A stretch of 64,000 nucleotides of DNA from Toxonevra muliebris (lineage: Eukaryota; Arthropoda; Insecta; Diptera; Pallopteridae). The number at the start of each line of letters is the position of its first letter. The first letter of the stretch is position 1. The position numbers were made by a program, and so were the translations under genes. The DNA is taken from the NCBI GenBank assembly GCA_963691655.1, contig OY829329.1, positions 20,412,708-20,476,707 of the forward strand, in the 5' to 3' direction. Below the pieces are notes generated by a model that was not told the origin of the DNA, made no database searches, and saw only the letters and a list, made by a program, of their open reading frames with translations. This document shows positions 40,741 to 54,334 of the stretch, one piece after another.

Positions 40741-40744
40741 GAGT

Positions 40745-42030
40745 ACAAATTGAGACTTTATTTATATACATTACAGTAGGTTAGTTTAGCTAACCTCGGT
40801 CACAGAAAGACTATGATCAACGAAAGCTTCACTCCCCGGGAAATGGATATTCAGGAGGATTTATGGGGTCTCTGTCCCAGAATCAGTACACTGTAAAATA
40901 AAACACAGAGTTCTCAATTGTTTTTTTTTTTCATTGATTCATTCAATTTATTGTAACAAATTTTTTGGTCATTGTGCATATTTTTTCTTTAACCAATTTT
41001 TTTCTTAATAATATTATTGTTTTTTCCAACAACATTCCATGTGGATTTATAAGGATGTAAGACAAAAATTCACTTATTGTTAATATTTTTGATGTTGGAA
41101 AATTCCAAATGAATCAACGCTTTCGTTTGAAGTAAATTTAAAATCTGAATGGAGAGATTAAATTTTAGCATTGATTTACTCCAACAATATGCGCAATCTT
41201 TTTCATTATATTCAACCTTCCCACATCAATCGTGCATGTATGTATTTGTGTATGTATAGACATGTATGTGTGCATTTATAAATCATTTTAATTCTGTTAT
41301 TGTTTTATAGCAATTTCATATTATTCATCACAATAAAAAGCAATTGTAATCTACTCTGACATCATTAAGCCATAAAGCGCTTCGTTTTTTTTAATATTCA
41401 ATAAAATTGTGAATGACAAGTGGGAAGGATCGAAAGGAGTAGGTGGTATTGGATGCAGTCAGGAAGCATTTCTTACTAACGAGAGGAGGGGGAGGGAACA
41501 AATCAGGTTTCTATAATTAAAATATTTATACAATTTTATAATTCATCGTCCTCCTTATGTTCAATGTGAAAATAGGTGATAGGAGAAATTGTGATAAGAG
41601 AAGAAGCGTATAGGCATGGGGCTTATTTTCAACCATTTGCGAGTTGTAGATACTTCGACCTCCTCATTCAGTCTGGATATGTCCTAACTTAAAATTAAAA
41701 AAATATTTAAGATGAATGGATTACTTATGCTAAGAACGACCGTGCACAGTGACGGATCCAGAGGACTATGCGTCTGCAGCTTTTCCCAAAAATTACATAA
41801 ACTGAAAGATTTTCCGTTGCAAACTGGTCCTTTCAATTGTGGTATATAACACTAATGGGGAAAAAACTCATAGAACTGAAGAGAGAATTGTGGTATCTTT
41901 CTTGAGCAATCTTGGTTCTTCTTCTTTTGAGGCAATTCGTGGCCACTATAAACTGTTTATTATATGCCTTGGACTACTTTTAAATATTCTGGTTTATGAT
42001 CTGTTGTTTGTCTTCATTTTTCTTTGAGTT
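40745..42030. other. Spacer without recognised gene
   Basis: AT-rich. A TGTATG-rich stretch at about 41238-41275 is a short microsatellite. Confidence 0.4.
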
Positions 42031-42032
42031 TT

Positions 42033-43430
42033 AGACTGCTCTGGTCTGAGTTTTGGAAAAAATATCGGTGGTACGTATTTGGTCTGAATTTCGATTTCTG
42101 TCCTAATATTTGATCCGAATTTTAGTCTAAATTTTGATCTGAATTTGGTTTGGAATTTGGTCTAAGTTTTTTTGGTCCAGTTTTTTCCGAATTTCGTTCT
42201 GATTTTTGGTTTGAATTTTGGTCAGGATTTCAATTTGAATTTTTGTCTGAAATATAGCCAGAATTTGGTCTGTTTTTTTTTTCAAGTTTTTGATCGAACT
42301 TGGTCTGAATTTTGATTTGAATATGATTTAAGTTTTAGTTTGAATTTGATCTAAGTTTTGAACTCAATTCTAGTCCGAATTTGGTTAAATTTTTGATCTG
42401 AATTTTAATTTGAATTTTGTCGGAAGTTTGGTCTAAATTTCAGCGTTAGTTTTGGTTTGAACTTTAGTCTGAATTCGGTCTAAATTTTTGTTTGAATTTG
42501 GACTGAATTTTATGTTTGAATTTGGTCCGAATTTCGATCTTAATTTTGGTCTGAATTTTAGTCTGAATTGTGGTCTGAATTTTAGTCTGAATTTGGATTG
42601 AATTTTAGTCTGAATTTTGGCTTGAATTTTAGTCTGAATTTGGTATAAATTTTAGTCAGAATTTTGGTTTTAATTTTAGTCTAAATTTAGTCCAAAGTTT
42701 AGTCTGAAATTTGTTCAGAAGTTCGATCTGAATTTTAGTCAGAATTTTGGTTTGAATTTTAGTCTGAATTTGGTTAGAATTTTGTTCTAAATTTTAGTCA
42801 GAATTTTGGTTTGAATTTTAGTCTGAATTTGGTCTCAATTTTGGTTTTAATTTTAGTCTGAAGTTTGGTCTGAATTTTTATTCTAAATTTCGGTCTGAAT
42901 TGTGATTTGAATTTGGTTTGAATTTTTGTCTGAATTGGTCTGAATTTGGTCTCAATTGTGGTTTGAATTTTAGTCTAAATTGTGGTATGAATTTTAGTCT
43001 GAATTTTCGCTGGATTTTTAGTCTGAATTTGTTTTGAATTTTAGTCTGAAATTGGTCCGAATTAGTCTCAATTTTATTCTGAAATTTGGTCAGAAGTTTG
43101 GTTTGAATTTTAGTCTAAATTTTGGTTTGAATTTTAGTCTGAATTGTGATTTGAGTTTGGTTTGAATTTTGGTATGAATTTTAGTTTGGATTTGCCGAAG
43201 AGTTTGGTCTGAATTTTCGAATAAATTTTGGTCTGAATTTGGGAATGAATTTGATATAAGATTCGTTCCGAATTTAGGTCCAAGTTGGGGCTGAATTTTG
43301 ATCTAAATTTCGCTCCAAATTTTGGTCTGAATTTCGGGCTGAGTTTAGTTTTGTTTGGTTTTGAGTTTCGGTTGGATGTTTGCACTGAATTTTGTATGAA
43401 TTTTGGTCTGATTTGGGTCTGGATTTATTA
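42033..43430 (+). repeat. Degenerate 12-bp minisatellite, block 1
   Basis: About 1.4 kb of imperfect tandem units of the type GAATTTTRGTYT, for example GAATTTTAGTCTGAATTTTG, with 11- to 13-bp variants and Y/R alternation. On the minus strand the units translate by chance into N-S-D-Q- and K-F-R-P-like runs. The same unit in inverse orientation makes up 52498-54328. Confidence 0.92.
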
Positions 43431-43439
43431 ATTATACCC

Positions 43440-45040
43440 ACAACCCCAGTTACTGAAATTCTGCAATGTTTTAAAATATATTTGAGATTCACCATGAAAG
43501 GAAATCAACTGAATAGGTTAATTTTGCTTTATTCTACTTATACTTATATCCGAAATATAGTAATTCTATTAAAATCAGCCCCCCAAACCAAACTTTCGGA
43601 TCCGCCTCTTTTTATATATAATAGTTAGTATTAAATACGTTTGAGCCCCGCAGGCTCCAGTCAATAATTCACTTCGCAATTGTTGGATTTTATTCTTTCC
43701 TCTTTTTTTATTTTCAATCAATTAAATAATAAATTAAATTGTGTAATTTTTTTATTTTTATTTTTTACATTTATTTTACGTAAAAATTGAAAGATTAAAT
43801 TGAATTTATAAATATATACGAAGGTATTTATATATGGTGGACACTATGGCTCAGTTGCTCACTATGTAGAGTGGATGCTGTATAGTCAAGTCAAAATGTC
43901 CAAATGCTTCAACAGCCAATGGCAAACATGCAAGAACATCAATTTCCATTCATTGCTCGGAAACAATTTTAAGCTCTTCCAAATCTGAAATAATAAAAAG
44001 TAACGTTTTTTTTTTTTTTTTTTTTTAAATTCCAAAGTTAAGTTTCGAATTTTTATTGTAGTAAGTGGAAAATCAATAAACATTTTGCAGAGACAAAACA
44101 AAAGTAATAATAATAAAGAAAAATTGTTCACTTCCTTGATGACAGGACAATAAAATAAAACTCTTTCGAAAGACAAGGGGTTGAAATCGCTTGAACTATT
44201 TATGACTATGTAAAAATTTAATGCAATTCTCATAAAATTTGTGAAAAGGAAAAACTTTTGTCATCATTGCCTGTCTCATAATTTTATAAGATCGCCTAAA
44301 AGAATGCTATAATATTCTATAGAATTTGTGGTTTCAAAGTTTAAATGGCGTAAATTCTTTCATATAATATTTATTTCACTCACTGTGAATGTATATATAT
44401 ATATATATGTGTGTGTGTTGGCGTAGGTGTGAGTGGTGGTTTCGTGTTGTCGTGATATTGAAATTATTTGCAAAATGCTCAAATATAAAAAACTTTTTCG
44501 CTTATTGCAATGCTATGAAATATGTCTATAAAAAAAGTATAGCATACTTTTGAGCCATTTTGAATGTATAAAAACAAAAAAACAAAACAACAACAAATTA
44601 TATGCACACACACATAAGAAACGATGACAAGTTATTAAGAAAGTTTTTGCTTAAACAAAAAAGGTTAGTGAACTAAATAAACTTAAATATAATAAATTTG
44701 CTATTGATTTTTCATATGTATGAAATGTTGAAAACAGTTGAAATAAAAATAGAGAAAATTATTTAAATCGACGGCACAATGGCAGTGATTGGAGAAGCAT
44801 TGTTTTCTGACTATTAAATCAGGGATCAATTGATATAATTTATTTAAGTTGCTTGATATGAATGAAGATGTATAGCGTTCGTTGCTCACTGGCTTCTATT
44901 TGGCTCAAGATGGATAAGTTTGTAGAATATGAAATAAGGTTACCACAATTGTATGGAAGAGCACATGTTTTTTTTTTCCAAAAACTTAATATCTGAAGCA
45001 AATAACTGCAAAAGAATAAACATTCTAACGAATCACAACC
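43440..45040. other. Spacer without recognised gene
   Basis: AT-rich; a TA/GT microsatellite at about 44392-44420. No coding signature. Confidence 0.4.
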
Positions 45041-45044
45041 AAAG

Positions 45045-45870
45045 ACCGATTTATAAAGTCAGATCAAAATTCAAACCAAAAATCAGACCAAAATTCAAAT
45101 AAAAATTCAGATTAAAATTCAAGTTAAAAGCAGATCAAATATAATCCATAGGTTAGACTAAAAATTATATAAGAAGAACAGGGATTCAAAAAACCCCAAC
45201 ACGTCAGGGTTCTGGCATAACCCCAAAAAAAAAACTTATAAAAAAATGTTTTTTTTTTCGGTTTTTCAGACCATGTTTACTATTTGTTTTTGGGGACACT
45301 GAATCCAAATCTGAGGTGTAAAAAACCCGATTCCTAAAGTCAGATCAAAATTCAAACCAAAAATCAGTCCAAAATTCAAACAAAAATTCAGGCTAAAAGC
45401 AGATCGAATATAAGCCATTGGATAGTCTAAAAATTTGATAAAAAGAACAGAAATCCGAGGTTCAAAAAACCCCAAAACGTCAGGGTTCTGGCAAAACCCC
45501 CTAAAAAACTTATAAAAAAATGTTTCTTTCGGGTTTTCAGACCATGTTTACCTTATGTTTTTGGAGTCGCTGTATCCACTAGAATGTCGGGTTTTTGACT
45601 TAGCTTAGATAACGAGGTATTTTGCAGGTTATGTCGAAAACCTGACATGCTGAGGTTTTTTAGACCCTGGATTCGGATTCACAACCCCAAAAACATATAA
45701 TAAACGTGGTCTAACTCCCGGGCTTGAAAAAAAAATTGTATAAGGTTATGTCAGAACCCTGACGTGCTGGGATTTTTTGGACCTCGGATTCGGTTTCAGC
45801 GACACCAAAACCAATATAATAACATGGTCTGTCCCCGGACTCGAAAAAAAATTTTCTTTTTTGTGTAGCT
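45045..45870. repeat. Complex repeat: 281-bp tandem pair plus inverted partial copies
   Basis: The segment starting CAGATCAAAATTCAAACCAA occurs at 45060 and again at 45341 (period 281 bp). Each copy ends in CGTCAGGGTTCTGGC and TTTTCAGACCATGTTTAC. At about 45625-45860 two further partial copies lie in inverse orientation (CCTGACATGCTGAGG; CCTGACGTGCTGGG, each followed by a TGGTCT-C-GGACT or similar). Each 281-bp unit opens with the same AAATTCAGACC-type minisatellite as the 52.5-kb block. Confidence 0.75.
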
Positions 45871-45874
45871 GTGT

Positions 45875-46893
45875 TATTTCCTATTTTTTACCCCGTTTTT
45901 TCAACAAAATAAAGCGCGAATTTTTCATTTCTTTTTTTATAAGTCTGCCATTTTGATATTTTTTAATGAAAATGTTTAAATCTACAACCAGCCAGAATGA
46001 CAAGTCTACAGAACAATATTCTATTTAATTTTTTGTCTCAAATGACTTCAAATGCCGTAATCACCAGGGCCAGCCACACACTTTTTTTGTTAGGTGTCCA
46101 CTTTCGACGTAAAAAGCACTAAAGAAATATTGTAAAAAAAGTACTAAAAATTTTTTGTAAAAAATTGAAATGATTGTATTTTATTTTTTTATAATAAAAA
46201 AATAAGAAATAACCTTGAAAATTAGGCCGGAATACCAGACTACATCCTTAAAAATATGGTCTATAAAAACACAATTCTTTTTTAATTTAACACATAAAAT
46301 TTATTCAACACACACACACGCTCTCTCATGTACTAGACTTTGAAATAAATAACGAACTGTTATGCCGACTAGTAGTAATGAGAAAAACACAACAACAAAC
46401 AAGTATACAGAACGGTAGTGGTAGTTTTCTTTCAATATCTCTATTCAGTGAAGATATTTGGAATCAAATCTGCAATTCTTGATTATGATTTCAAATATTA
46501 ATAGCTTATATAGGATATTGAAAACTTAAGAACTATCACTAAGATCACTGATGAGGAATCGTGGCGGATTCCGAAACGACCGGCTGATTTGTCCGTCTCT
46601 GTATACACTGTTGTTGTGATGACTACACATATATGTACGTTCTTTAAGCCTGCCTGTTACACATTATTTAATGAAGCACATACATGGAACAGTAGTCAAG
46701 ACTTTGAAAAATTAACAACTAGATTTAATTTTCATAGTCTACAAAAAACATACCATAAAATTTACTTTTTGACAAATTTTTAAAAATCAATTTTTTTTTT
46801 TTTTTATTATAGAGTGAGCTAGCCCAAAAATCAATTTTACGGTTACGATATTTCGCTCTGCAATCTTTGAATTTTTGGAATCTAATTCCCTCA
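45875..46893. other. Spacer without recognised gene
   Basis: T/A runs and an AC-repeat patch at about 46306-46320; nothing coding recognised. Confidence 0.4.
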
Positions 46894-46895
46894 TA

Positions 46896-48737
46896 CAGTT
46901 GTGTTCAAAATAATAGGACTGCTGGTACTAATTTTTTTGAAAATCAATTTTGATTATGTAACGATAGGCAAACCACCCGAATGCAATGGAATGTTAGAGT
47001 TACAACACAAAAAAGTATATTGGTTTTGCGGCAACATTTGTGAAGTTCAGTCATTTCAGTATCTTGCTCTGAGTTTCACTAATCAAAAAAATAGGAGTGA
47101 GAGTAAGTTTTATATAAAAAGAAGTGTTTAAGTTAAAAATTCATAAAAGAAACAAAAAAGTAAGTATAGAAGAATGATTTAGGATTATTTTTTTGTAGTT
47201 TCACATTTCAATGGCTTTTTTATTTTTAATAGTGGAACATTCCACTGAGGAAAAGCTCGAAATAATAAAAATTCTCCGAAAGCAACAAAAAACATACACA
47301 GAAATTAAAGAAACTACTCGGTAAGGCCCCAGTAACTGGGGCTAGTTTTTTGCGGAAGAAATCAAATATCAAAAGAGAACCAAACTTCTCGTTGTTGTTT
47401 GTTTTGTTATTTGTGTATGCAGATAATTCTCGAGAGATGCCGTTACTCATGTCTTCTCTCTTTCTTTTATTTATTATTTACTCCCGCTGAAGCAATGATT
47501 TTTCAACGATGAATGCAATGCTTTGTTCAATGAGCGAATTTTAAAAAACTTCCGATGCTAATATTTTGGAATTGGCTTAACCGATTTTAAATTTGATTGG
47601 CTAACCAACTCGCCAAGCTCTTTAAATTGATATATAAATGATATCGTAGCACTTCTGGATCTTCTGGAATAAAATTGTAGTTACACTAATAAATGTATAG
47701 ATTGTAGGATGCTCTGACCAAATGATGGAAAATGCCTTGTCGTAAAAAATAAAATAGAAACTCTTGGCGTAAAACTACGAGTGTAGACGATCGAAGTATA
47801 GTAAGGTATAGTAAAGGTAAACCTTAGACCTCATCTAAAAAATACAAAAAGAGCTAAGCCGTGCCGTAAGTACAGTAATTATTCGTAAAGGCACAAAGAG
47901 CACATACACTGGCCGACAGCAAAATGGCGCAACATTTTGTGGGGAGACGAAAGCAAAATCGTGTTATTTGGTGGAATAGTTTCCAGACTGTATGTTCGAG
48001 ATCCACCTTACACCCCATGCAAAAGCTATGGCATGGGGTAGTTTTTCGTACAACGGAGTAGATCCAATCCATCTTTTAAAGAAACATGGATCCGCGAGTA
48101 TATGGGGATATACTGAAAGAAGTAATGCTGCCATATCACGAGTGGAGTATGCCACTAATATGGCTGTTCAAATAAAGCAATGACCTGAAACACACTAGCA
48201 AAAGAGAGGTTTCGGGTCAATGTGTCGTGGCCTGCTCATTCACCTAACCTTAACCCCATTGAAAATCTGTTGGCAGACATTAAGAAAAGAGTTGGAGAGT
48301 ATAATCCCACAAATGCTGCAGATATATCCAAAACAATTCAAGAGGCATGGCGGCTAATCCTGTTGGAACGGGCCATCATCAATTCCACGCAGCGCAGTTG
48401 TGCGGTAGTGATGAAAAACCGAAGTGACTCAACTAAATATTAGAGACTGCTTCATTTTCTAACTAATCACAACTTTTTTCTTTGTTAACTTAAGAATAAT
48501 ATATATCATACGCTAATATTTCTATTATTTTGAACAGTGAATTCTGAATTTAGTTGGCTTAAATGTTTTTTTTATGTTTCATTGTTTTTATTGAAAGTTC
48601 AAAGAGGTGTAAAACACCAAATTGTGTCAATGATTTGTTTTGTGAAAAAATTTCTGAATAGAATTTAGTTTTTTTTGTTAAAAAATAAAGATTTTGTGTT
48701 TTTATTCATGTCACTCCTATTATTTTGAACACAGCTG
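46896..48737 (+). mobile_element. Tc1-like transposon with repeated inverted ends, 1842 bp, decayed
   Basis: The ends are CAGTTGTGTTCAAAATAATA at the left and, reverse-complemented at the right, CAGCTGTGTTCAAAATAATA. Both are flanked by TA (46894-46895 and 48738-48739). A second copy of the motif lies inside each end: CAAAAAAATAGGAGTGA at about 47085, and TCTATTATTTTGAACAGTGA at about 48520. This is the IR/DR layout of some Tc1 elements. Inside, VEHSTEEKLEIIKILRKQQK at 47232 is a transposase N-terminus, and WPAHSPNLNPIENLLADIKK near 48222-48290 is the third catalytic block (DD34E). The middle is frameshifted. Confidence 0.9.
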
Positions 48738-48739
48738 TA

Positions 48740-51700
48740 TATGTAATGCCCGCTGTAGGCTCATAGACTTAAAATTTTTGAATTTTTGTTATTTATTTCA
48801 GATGTAGTTATGGGGCGAATTGATTGTCCTGATCTCCTTAAATTAATTTATTACTTAGATGTATTCTATTTAGACACTAGTCGCTCAAAATTCACCAGTC
48901 AATGGAAATTATGAAGGAAAGATAAAAAAATGATGAAAATTCAGGGTTTTTTTTTTCAGTTTTTTTCCAACCAACCTAGCATATTTTTGTTAGTCCCTCT
49001 GTATCATTTGAATTGTTTTTTTTTTTTTTTGAATTGAATAAATTGTTATTTTGAAATACTCATGCTGTGATAGCTATGGATTTCGAATATAAAAGTTAAA
49101 GCAAAAATACAAATAAACACACAAAATTGGAATAATTGTTAGATACTCAATAACAATTGAAACGAAATTTAATAAAAATGAACACATTTTTCATAACTGT
49201 TTACTACTTACTACAAAAAAAAACAAAAGAGAACAGTTTGATACATTTCAACAGAAATTTCACATTCAACAGCATATCATCATCACGAAACCAATACATG
49301 CATACAAACTACCATTTGTGCGTCAATTTGTGTGTTCGTGTGAGTATCTGTGTGTATATTTTCTATGTGTACTGTAGTTGACAGTAGAATGTTTTAATGG
49401 CGGCAATTAAAATTGTCGAAATGATTGTCATGCACAGTTTCCTCAGTTCTTTTTGTTTTTTTTTTTTAGTTTTTTTGTTTGTTTGCTTTCAACAAAGATA
49501 AAGCTAGAAATACATAGTGCGAAAAATTCAAATTTCAAAATACAACGCTCTTTTCTTTTGATATCCTTTTGGGAAAGACAGTCATAGTTGTAGTAGTTAG
49601 TAGTTGCAGTGCCTTCAATATGCACAGTAATAAAAACAAAACAAAAAAAGACTGTAACTAGATACATACAATCGAAAAGGACCAAGGACAACAGCAACTA
49701 CAAAAGCTTTAACTTTAGCAATAGCAACTAACCACCACAACAGCAATAGCATCAACATTTTTTTTTTTCCCAAACCCCAAAATTGGCATTTTGATATTGC
49801 AAATGGCATCTTCAAAATTTCATTTCATTTACGAAATGTATTTGCTGGTTGGTCTGTAATTTTGTGTGTGGATATTTAAGTAAACAATTTTTGCATAACT
49901 ATTTTTTTTTTTTTTTTCTTTTTTTCCTACTTTGTTGTAGAAGATTTTCTTTATTATTTTAATTTTTCACATTTTGGCTCAATTGATGTTGCAATTGTTC
50001 TTATTGGAGAAATAGAGGAAACGGGTGGCATAAAAACTAAAAAACAAAGACATTCAAGCAATTCATTCTATGATTGTTTGGCGATTGTTTGGCTTGGTCT
50101 CAAAGTAATAATTTGGTTACAATGAAGATTAAACGGACGATAGTACAAAGTTTAGCCTGTTTATGGATTACCAACGTAATAAAGAATTATATTTAAGACT
50201 GATATGAAGACATTCTTAGATTTAGGTCCAATTTCACAGTATTTATTTAAAAACTGTAATTAACAATTAATTTTCATAGTTTAAAGTAAATTTCAATTTA
50301 ACTTAAATTTGAATGCTTAATATTGAACATTTAAATGATGCACACATGCGACCCTGCGAGGAAAAAATATAAACAGCTGATTATGCAAATCAAAACAAAA
50401 AAAGAGTGAAAAATATTGACAAAAATTGTGGAAAAGTCCACCACGTTATATTTGGCTTAATCGAGAAGAAAATTGATTTCTTTTGCAGAAAAGTTTTTCT
50501 TCCGCGACGCCAAATTATCCATTTAAAGTTTTTTGTTAATGTTGTTTGAAGTTCAGCCAAAGAATCTATTTTGTTTTTGTTTACACCGATGATTCGATAC
50601 AAAAATATTCTACGAAACAAACTTCAATGTAAATTGAAGGGAAAATTTCCGAATACGCCAAATTCTTGAAGAACATTTTTTGTAATATCATGTTGCAATA
50701 TTTTTGAAGATGCAAATCAAAACAATATTAGTGGAAAGAATATAAATCAAAATAACAGCAACCAACTTCATAGAGAAGTGAAAGAGAAGTAGCAGTGTTG
50801 CCACACATATTTAATATTTAAATGGGGACTGTGAAAACCTCAAAAGTTAAATCATACTTAATCTAGAATTTTGCCATTAACTTAAATTCAGTTTAAATTT
50901 ATACTGAAAAATTGGGCCTTAATACTTTTGAAATATTTAAGTTTTGATACCACCTGCTCGTATGCTCAGAAAACTACGCTAAGCGTATGAGTTACGTATT
51001 CCTTTCAGACTGTAACATGTACAGAATAAAACAACAGCCATTTCCGGCAATGCGATATTATCTTTGAAAGACACCACTTGAATGTAATTTTAAATATAAA
51101 ATAAAGTTGCATTTTTTTTAAATATAAAATTTATCAAAGTACGTATCCAATCATCAAACAATCAGCTTATTTAAGAATTTTATTATATCTAAGTATATAA
51201 AGAAGGGAAAAACAAATTTGAGGTAATTTGCTTCCTTCTGCCGGCTTCAATCTACAACAAAGCAACTTAAAAACAGAGCCAACAATTATTTTATTAAATT
51301 TTATTTAGGCAAAAACTTTGTTTCATATCCGCAGTATCCTCAGCTGAAAAATTTATTAATTTTCACTTTGTACATACATATTAAATTCGAGTATGCATCA
51401 AGCCATCATAGTGCAATCACCATTAGCAACAGCAACAACACCGTAATTATTTTGCTGCCATCATCATCGTTTCTTGCGTTGAACGACGGCTGTACTTACT
51501 GGTTATGTGTATATACACTACCACGCCTGGATTTATTTATGACTACATATACTTTAAATTTTTGAGGTTTTCAACCGTTTGATAAACTTCAACAAATTTG
51601 TTATTTTTGTGTGTATTAGCTGGAGGAAAAGTTAAGCTATTCGATTACTGAACTCAATAATTTAACGTGAGTAATAGAAATGCCGCTTGTGATGCAGCTG

Positions 51701-52490
51701 AGTGAAATCTTTTGTAGTAGTAGATGGAAAACAGTTAGTATTGAAAATCAAGCCATACTTAGTGTTTAGGGTAAAGAGTTTACAAAGGCTCTCTTTTTCA
51801 AAATGAAAACTAAACAGTTTGTGGGAAAAGCTGTAGAAAATAATGCTTCTTCATTACACATACTCTACTATCAAATAAGTTGCAATGTTGCCTCAGACCG
51901 ATTAGTGCAGTATGCATAACTATTTGCATATATAAAATGTTTATTCATCAAGAATATACATATGCAAAACAAATTGCAATGAATGTAAAATAATATTTAT
52001 TTTTAGGTATTTACATTTGTTCATCATGCAATTATTAAATTACATTTCAATTTCATATATATAAAATGAACATCAACAAATGTTTTAATTTAAAAGCAAA
52101 AGAAAAAAAAATTGAATAAATACTTCATTTACCATATATACTGTACACGTTGTATGTATTTTCAAGCGCCAAAAAGTATGCAATAGAAAAATTTAAAAAA
52201 ATAATACTGCCGAAAGCTTTTGAGTTGTTTTGGAATTTTCATTTCATAGAATTTATTGTATTTTTGTTGAATATGAATGAATGCACGTTTAGATTGAAAT
52301 ACATGCATATTATATTTTTAAACATGTTTCGCCTAAAATTTTTTAATAGAATATTTTATACATGAGTTTTGCTTATATTTACACGCACTATAGATTGACA
52401 CTAAGGAAGTCAATCTCGGAACTCCGGTACTTGATTTAAAATTAATGAATTTTCAGCTATATAACCAAAAACTTCATCAAAAACTAAAAG
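48740..52490. other. AT-rich spacer without recognised gene
   Basis: Homopolymer-rich sequence with no coding or transposon signature. CAGTGTTGCCACA at about 50794 resembles a hAT end without a partner. Confidence 0.4.
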
Positions 52491-52497
52491 CCAATTC

Positions 52498-54328
52498 CAG
52501 ACCTACAATTTTATCAACACAAGATCCAAATCATAGTAAAAAGCAGGCCAAAATCCAAGCTGAATTTTGACCGGAATTCAGATCAAAATGAAATCAAATT
52601 CAGACCATATCCGGAATAATACTCAGACCAAGAGGAGATCAAACTTAGACCGAAATTAAGACCAAAAATGCAGACTAAATTCAGATCAAAACTCGGATCA
52701 AAGGGAAACTAAATTCAAACTACAATTCAGGGCAAAGCTGAGATAACAAGAAAACAAAATTCAGACCAAAACTCAAACCAAATTCAGACCAAATTTAGAC
52801 TATAAATTCAGACCAAATTTAGACTATAATTTAGACCAAATTCAGACTATAATTTAGACCAAATTCAGATCAAATTCAGTCCAAATTTAGACTAAAATTC
52901 ATCCCAAAATTCTAACCAAAATTCAGACTAAAATTTAGGCTAAAATTCAGACTAACACTCTGACCAAAATTCAGGCCAAATTCAAACCAAAATTCAAATT
53001 CAATTCGGACCAAAATCCGGACCAAATTTAGACCGAAATTTAGACTAAGTTCAGACAAAAATTCAGACCAAATTTAGACCAAAACTCAAACTTAATTCAC
53101 ACCAAAATTCTCAGACCAAATTCAGACTAAAACTTAAACCAAAATTCAGACAAAAATTCGGACCAAATTCAGACTAAAACTCCCACTAAAACTTGAACCA
53201 AAATATAGACCAAAATTCAGACAAAAATGCGGACCAAATTCAGACTAAAATTCAAACCAAAATTCAGGCAATAATTCAGACCAATCCAGATAAAAAATTC
53301 AGACGAAAATTAGACCGAAATTCGGATCAAATTCAGAGCAAATTTAGACCGAATTCAGACCAAAATTCAAACCAAAATTCAGACCAAAATTCAAAAGAAA
53401 ATTCTGACCGAAATTCAGATCAAATTCAGACTACAATTCTGACAAAAATTAAGACCAAAATTCAAACCGAAATTCAGACCAAAATTCAAACCAAAATTCA
53501 GATCAAATTCAGACTAAAACTTAAACCAAAATTCAGATCAAATTTAGACTAAAATTTAAACCAAAATTCAGACCAAGTTCAGACAAAAATTTAAGCCAAA
53601 ATTCATACCAGAATCAGGCACAAAATTCAAATCAAAGGAATACCATATTCAGAGAGAAATCAGATCTAAATTTATACCAAATCTCAAACCAAAACTTAGA
53701 CCAAATCTCAAACCAAAACTTAAACCAAAATTTAGATAAAATCTTGAATCAAGAGGAAAACCAATTTCGATTAAAATTCAGATCGATTTCAGACCAGAAT
53801 TCAGGTGAAATATAGAAAAACACTCGAACCAAAGATCAGGCCAAAAAAATATCAAATTATCATAATTCAGACCAAAACTGAAACGAAAATCTAGGCTAAA
53901 ACTTGGACTAAAATGATGCCAAATTCAGACCCAAATTTGTACCAAAACATGACTCAAATTCAGACTAAAACTGAAACCAAAATTCATATCAAATCTTAAA
54001 GTTGAGATCACATATGGACTGAAATATGGACCAACATTCAGGCCACATTTGGATTAAAAAGAAGCCAAATTCAGGACAAAAATTAGACCAAAGACCAATA
54101 TCAGACCTCAACTCAGGCGAAAGGAGACCAAAACTTAAACTAAAAGAAAACCAAATTCATTGCAAAACTGAAATCGAAAGGAGATCAAATACAAACCGAA
54201 ACTCGGATTAAGTCTAAAATAAAAAGGAAACCATGTCTAGATCGAATTTTAGACCGAAACTCCAACAAAAACTTAGACCAAAATCCCAATAAAAGCTTAG
54301 ATCAATATTCAGTTCAAAAATCAGACTT
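52498..54328 (-). repeat. Degenerate 12-bp minisatellite, block 2 (inverted)
   Basis: About 1.8 kb of units such as CAGACCAAAATTCAAACC, the reverse complement of block 1. It includes longer variant units with AAAGGAGATC or AAGAGGAAAC insertions spaced irregularly. The open frame at 53193-53552 is a translation of the repeat and not a gene. Confidence 0.92.
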
Positions 54329-54334
54329 GTAATA

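Noticed and set aside
43134..43495. Minus-strand frames with K-F-R-P-type repeats
   Set aside because: Same cause as above in the inverse block; repeat translation and not a gene.
53193..53552. 119-codon open frame of N/D/Q/K-rich repeats
   Set aside because: It is a readthrough of the 12-bp minisatellite: a unit length divisible by three without stop codons keeps the frame open. No start context or domain.
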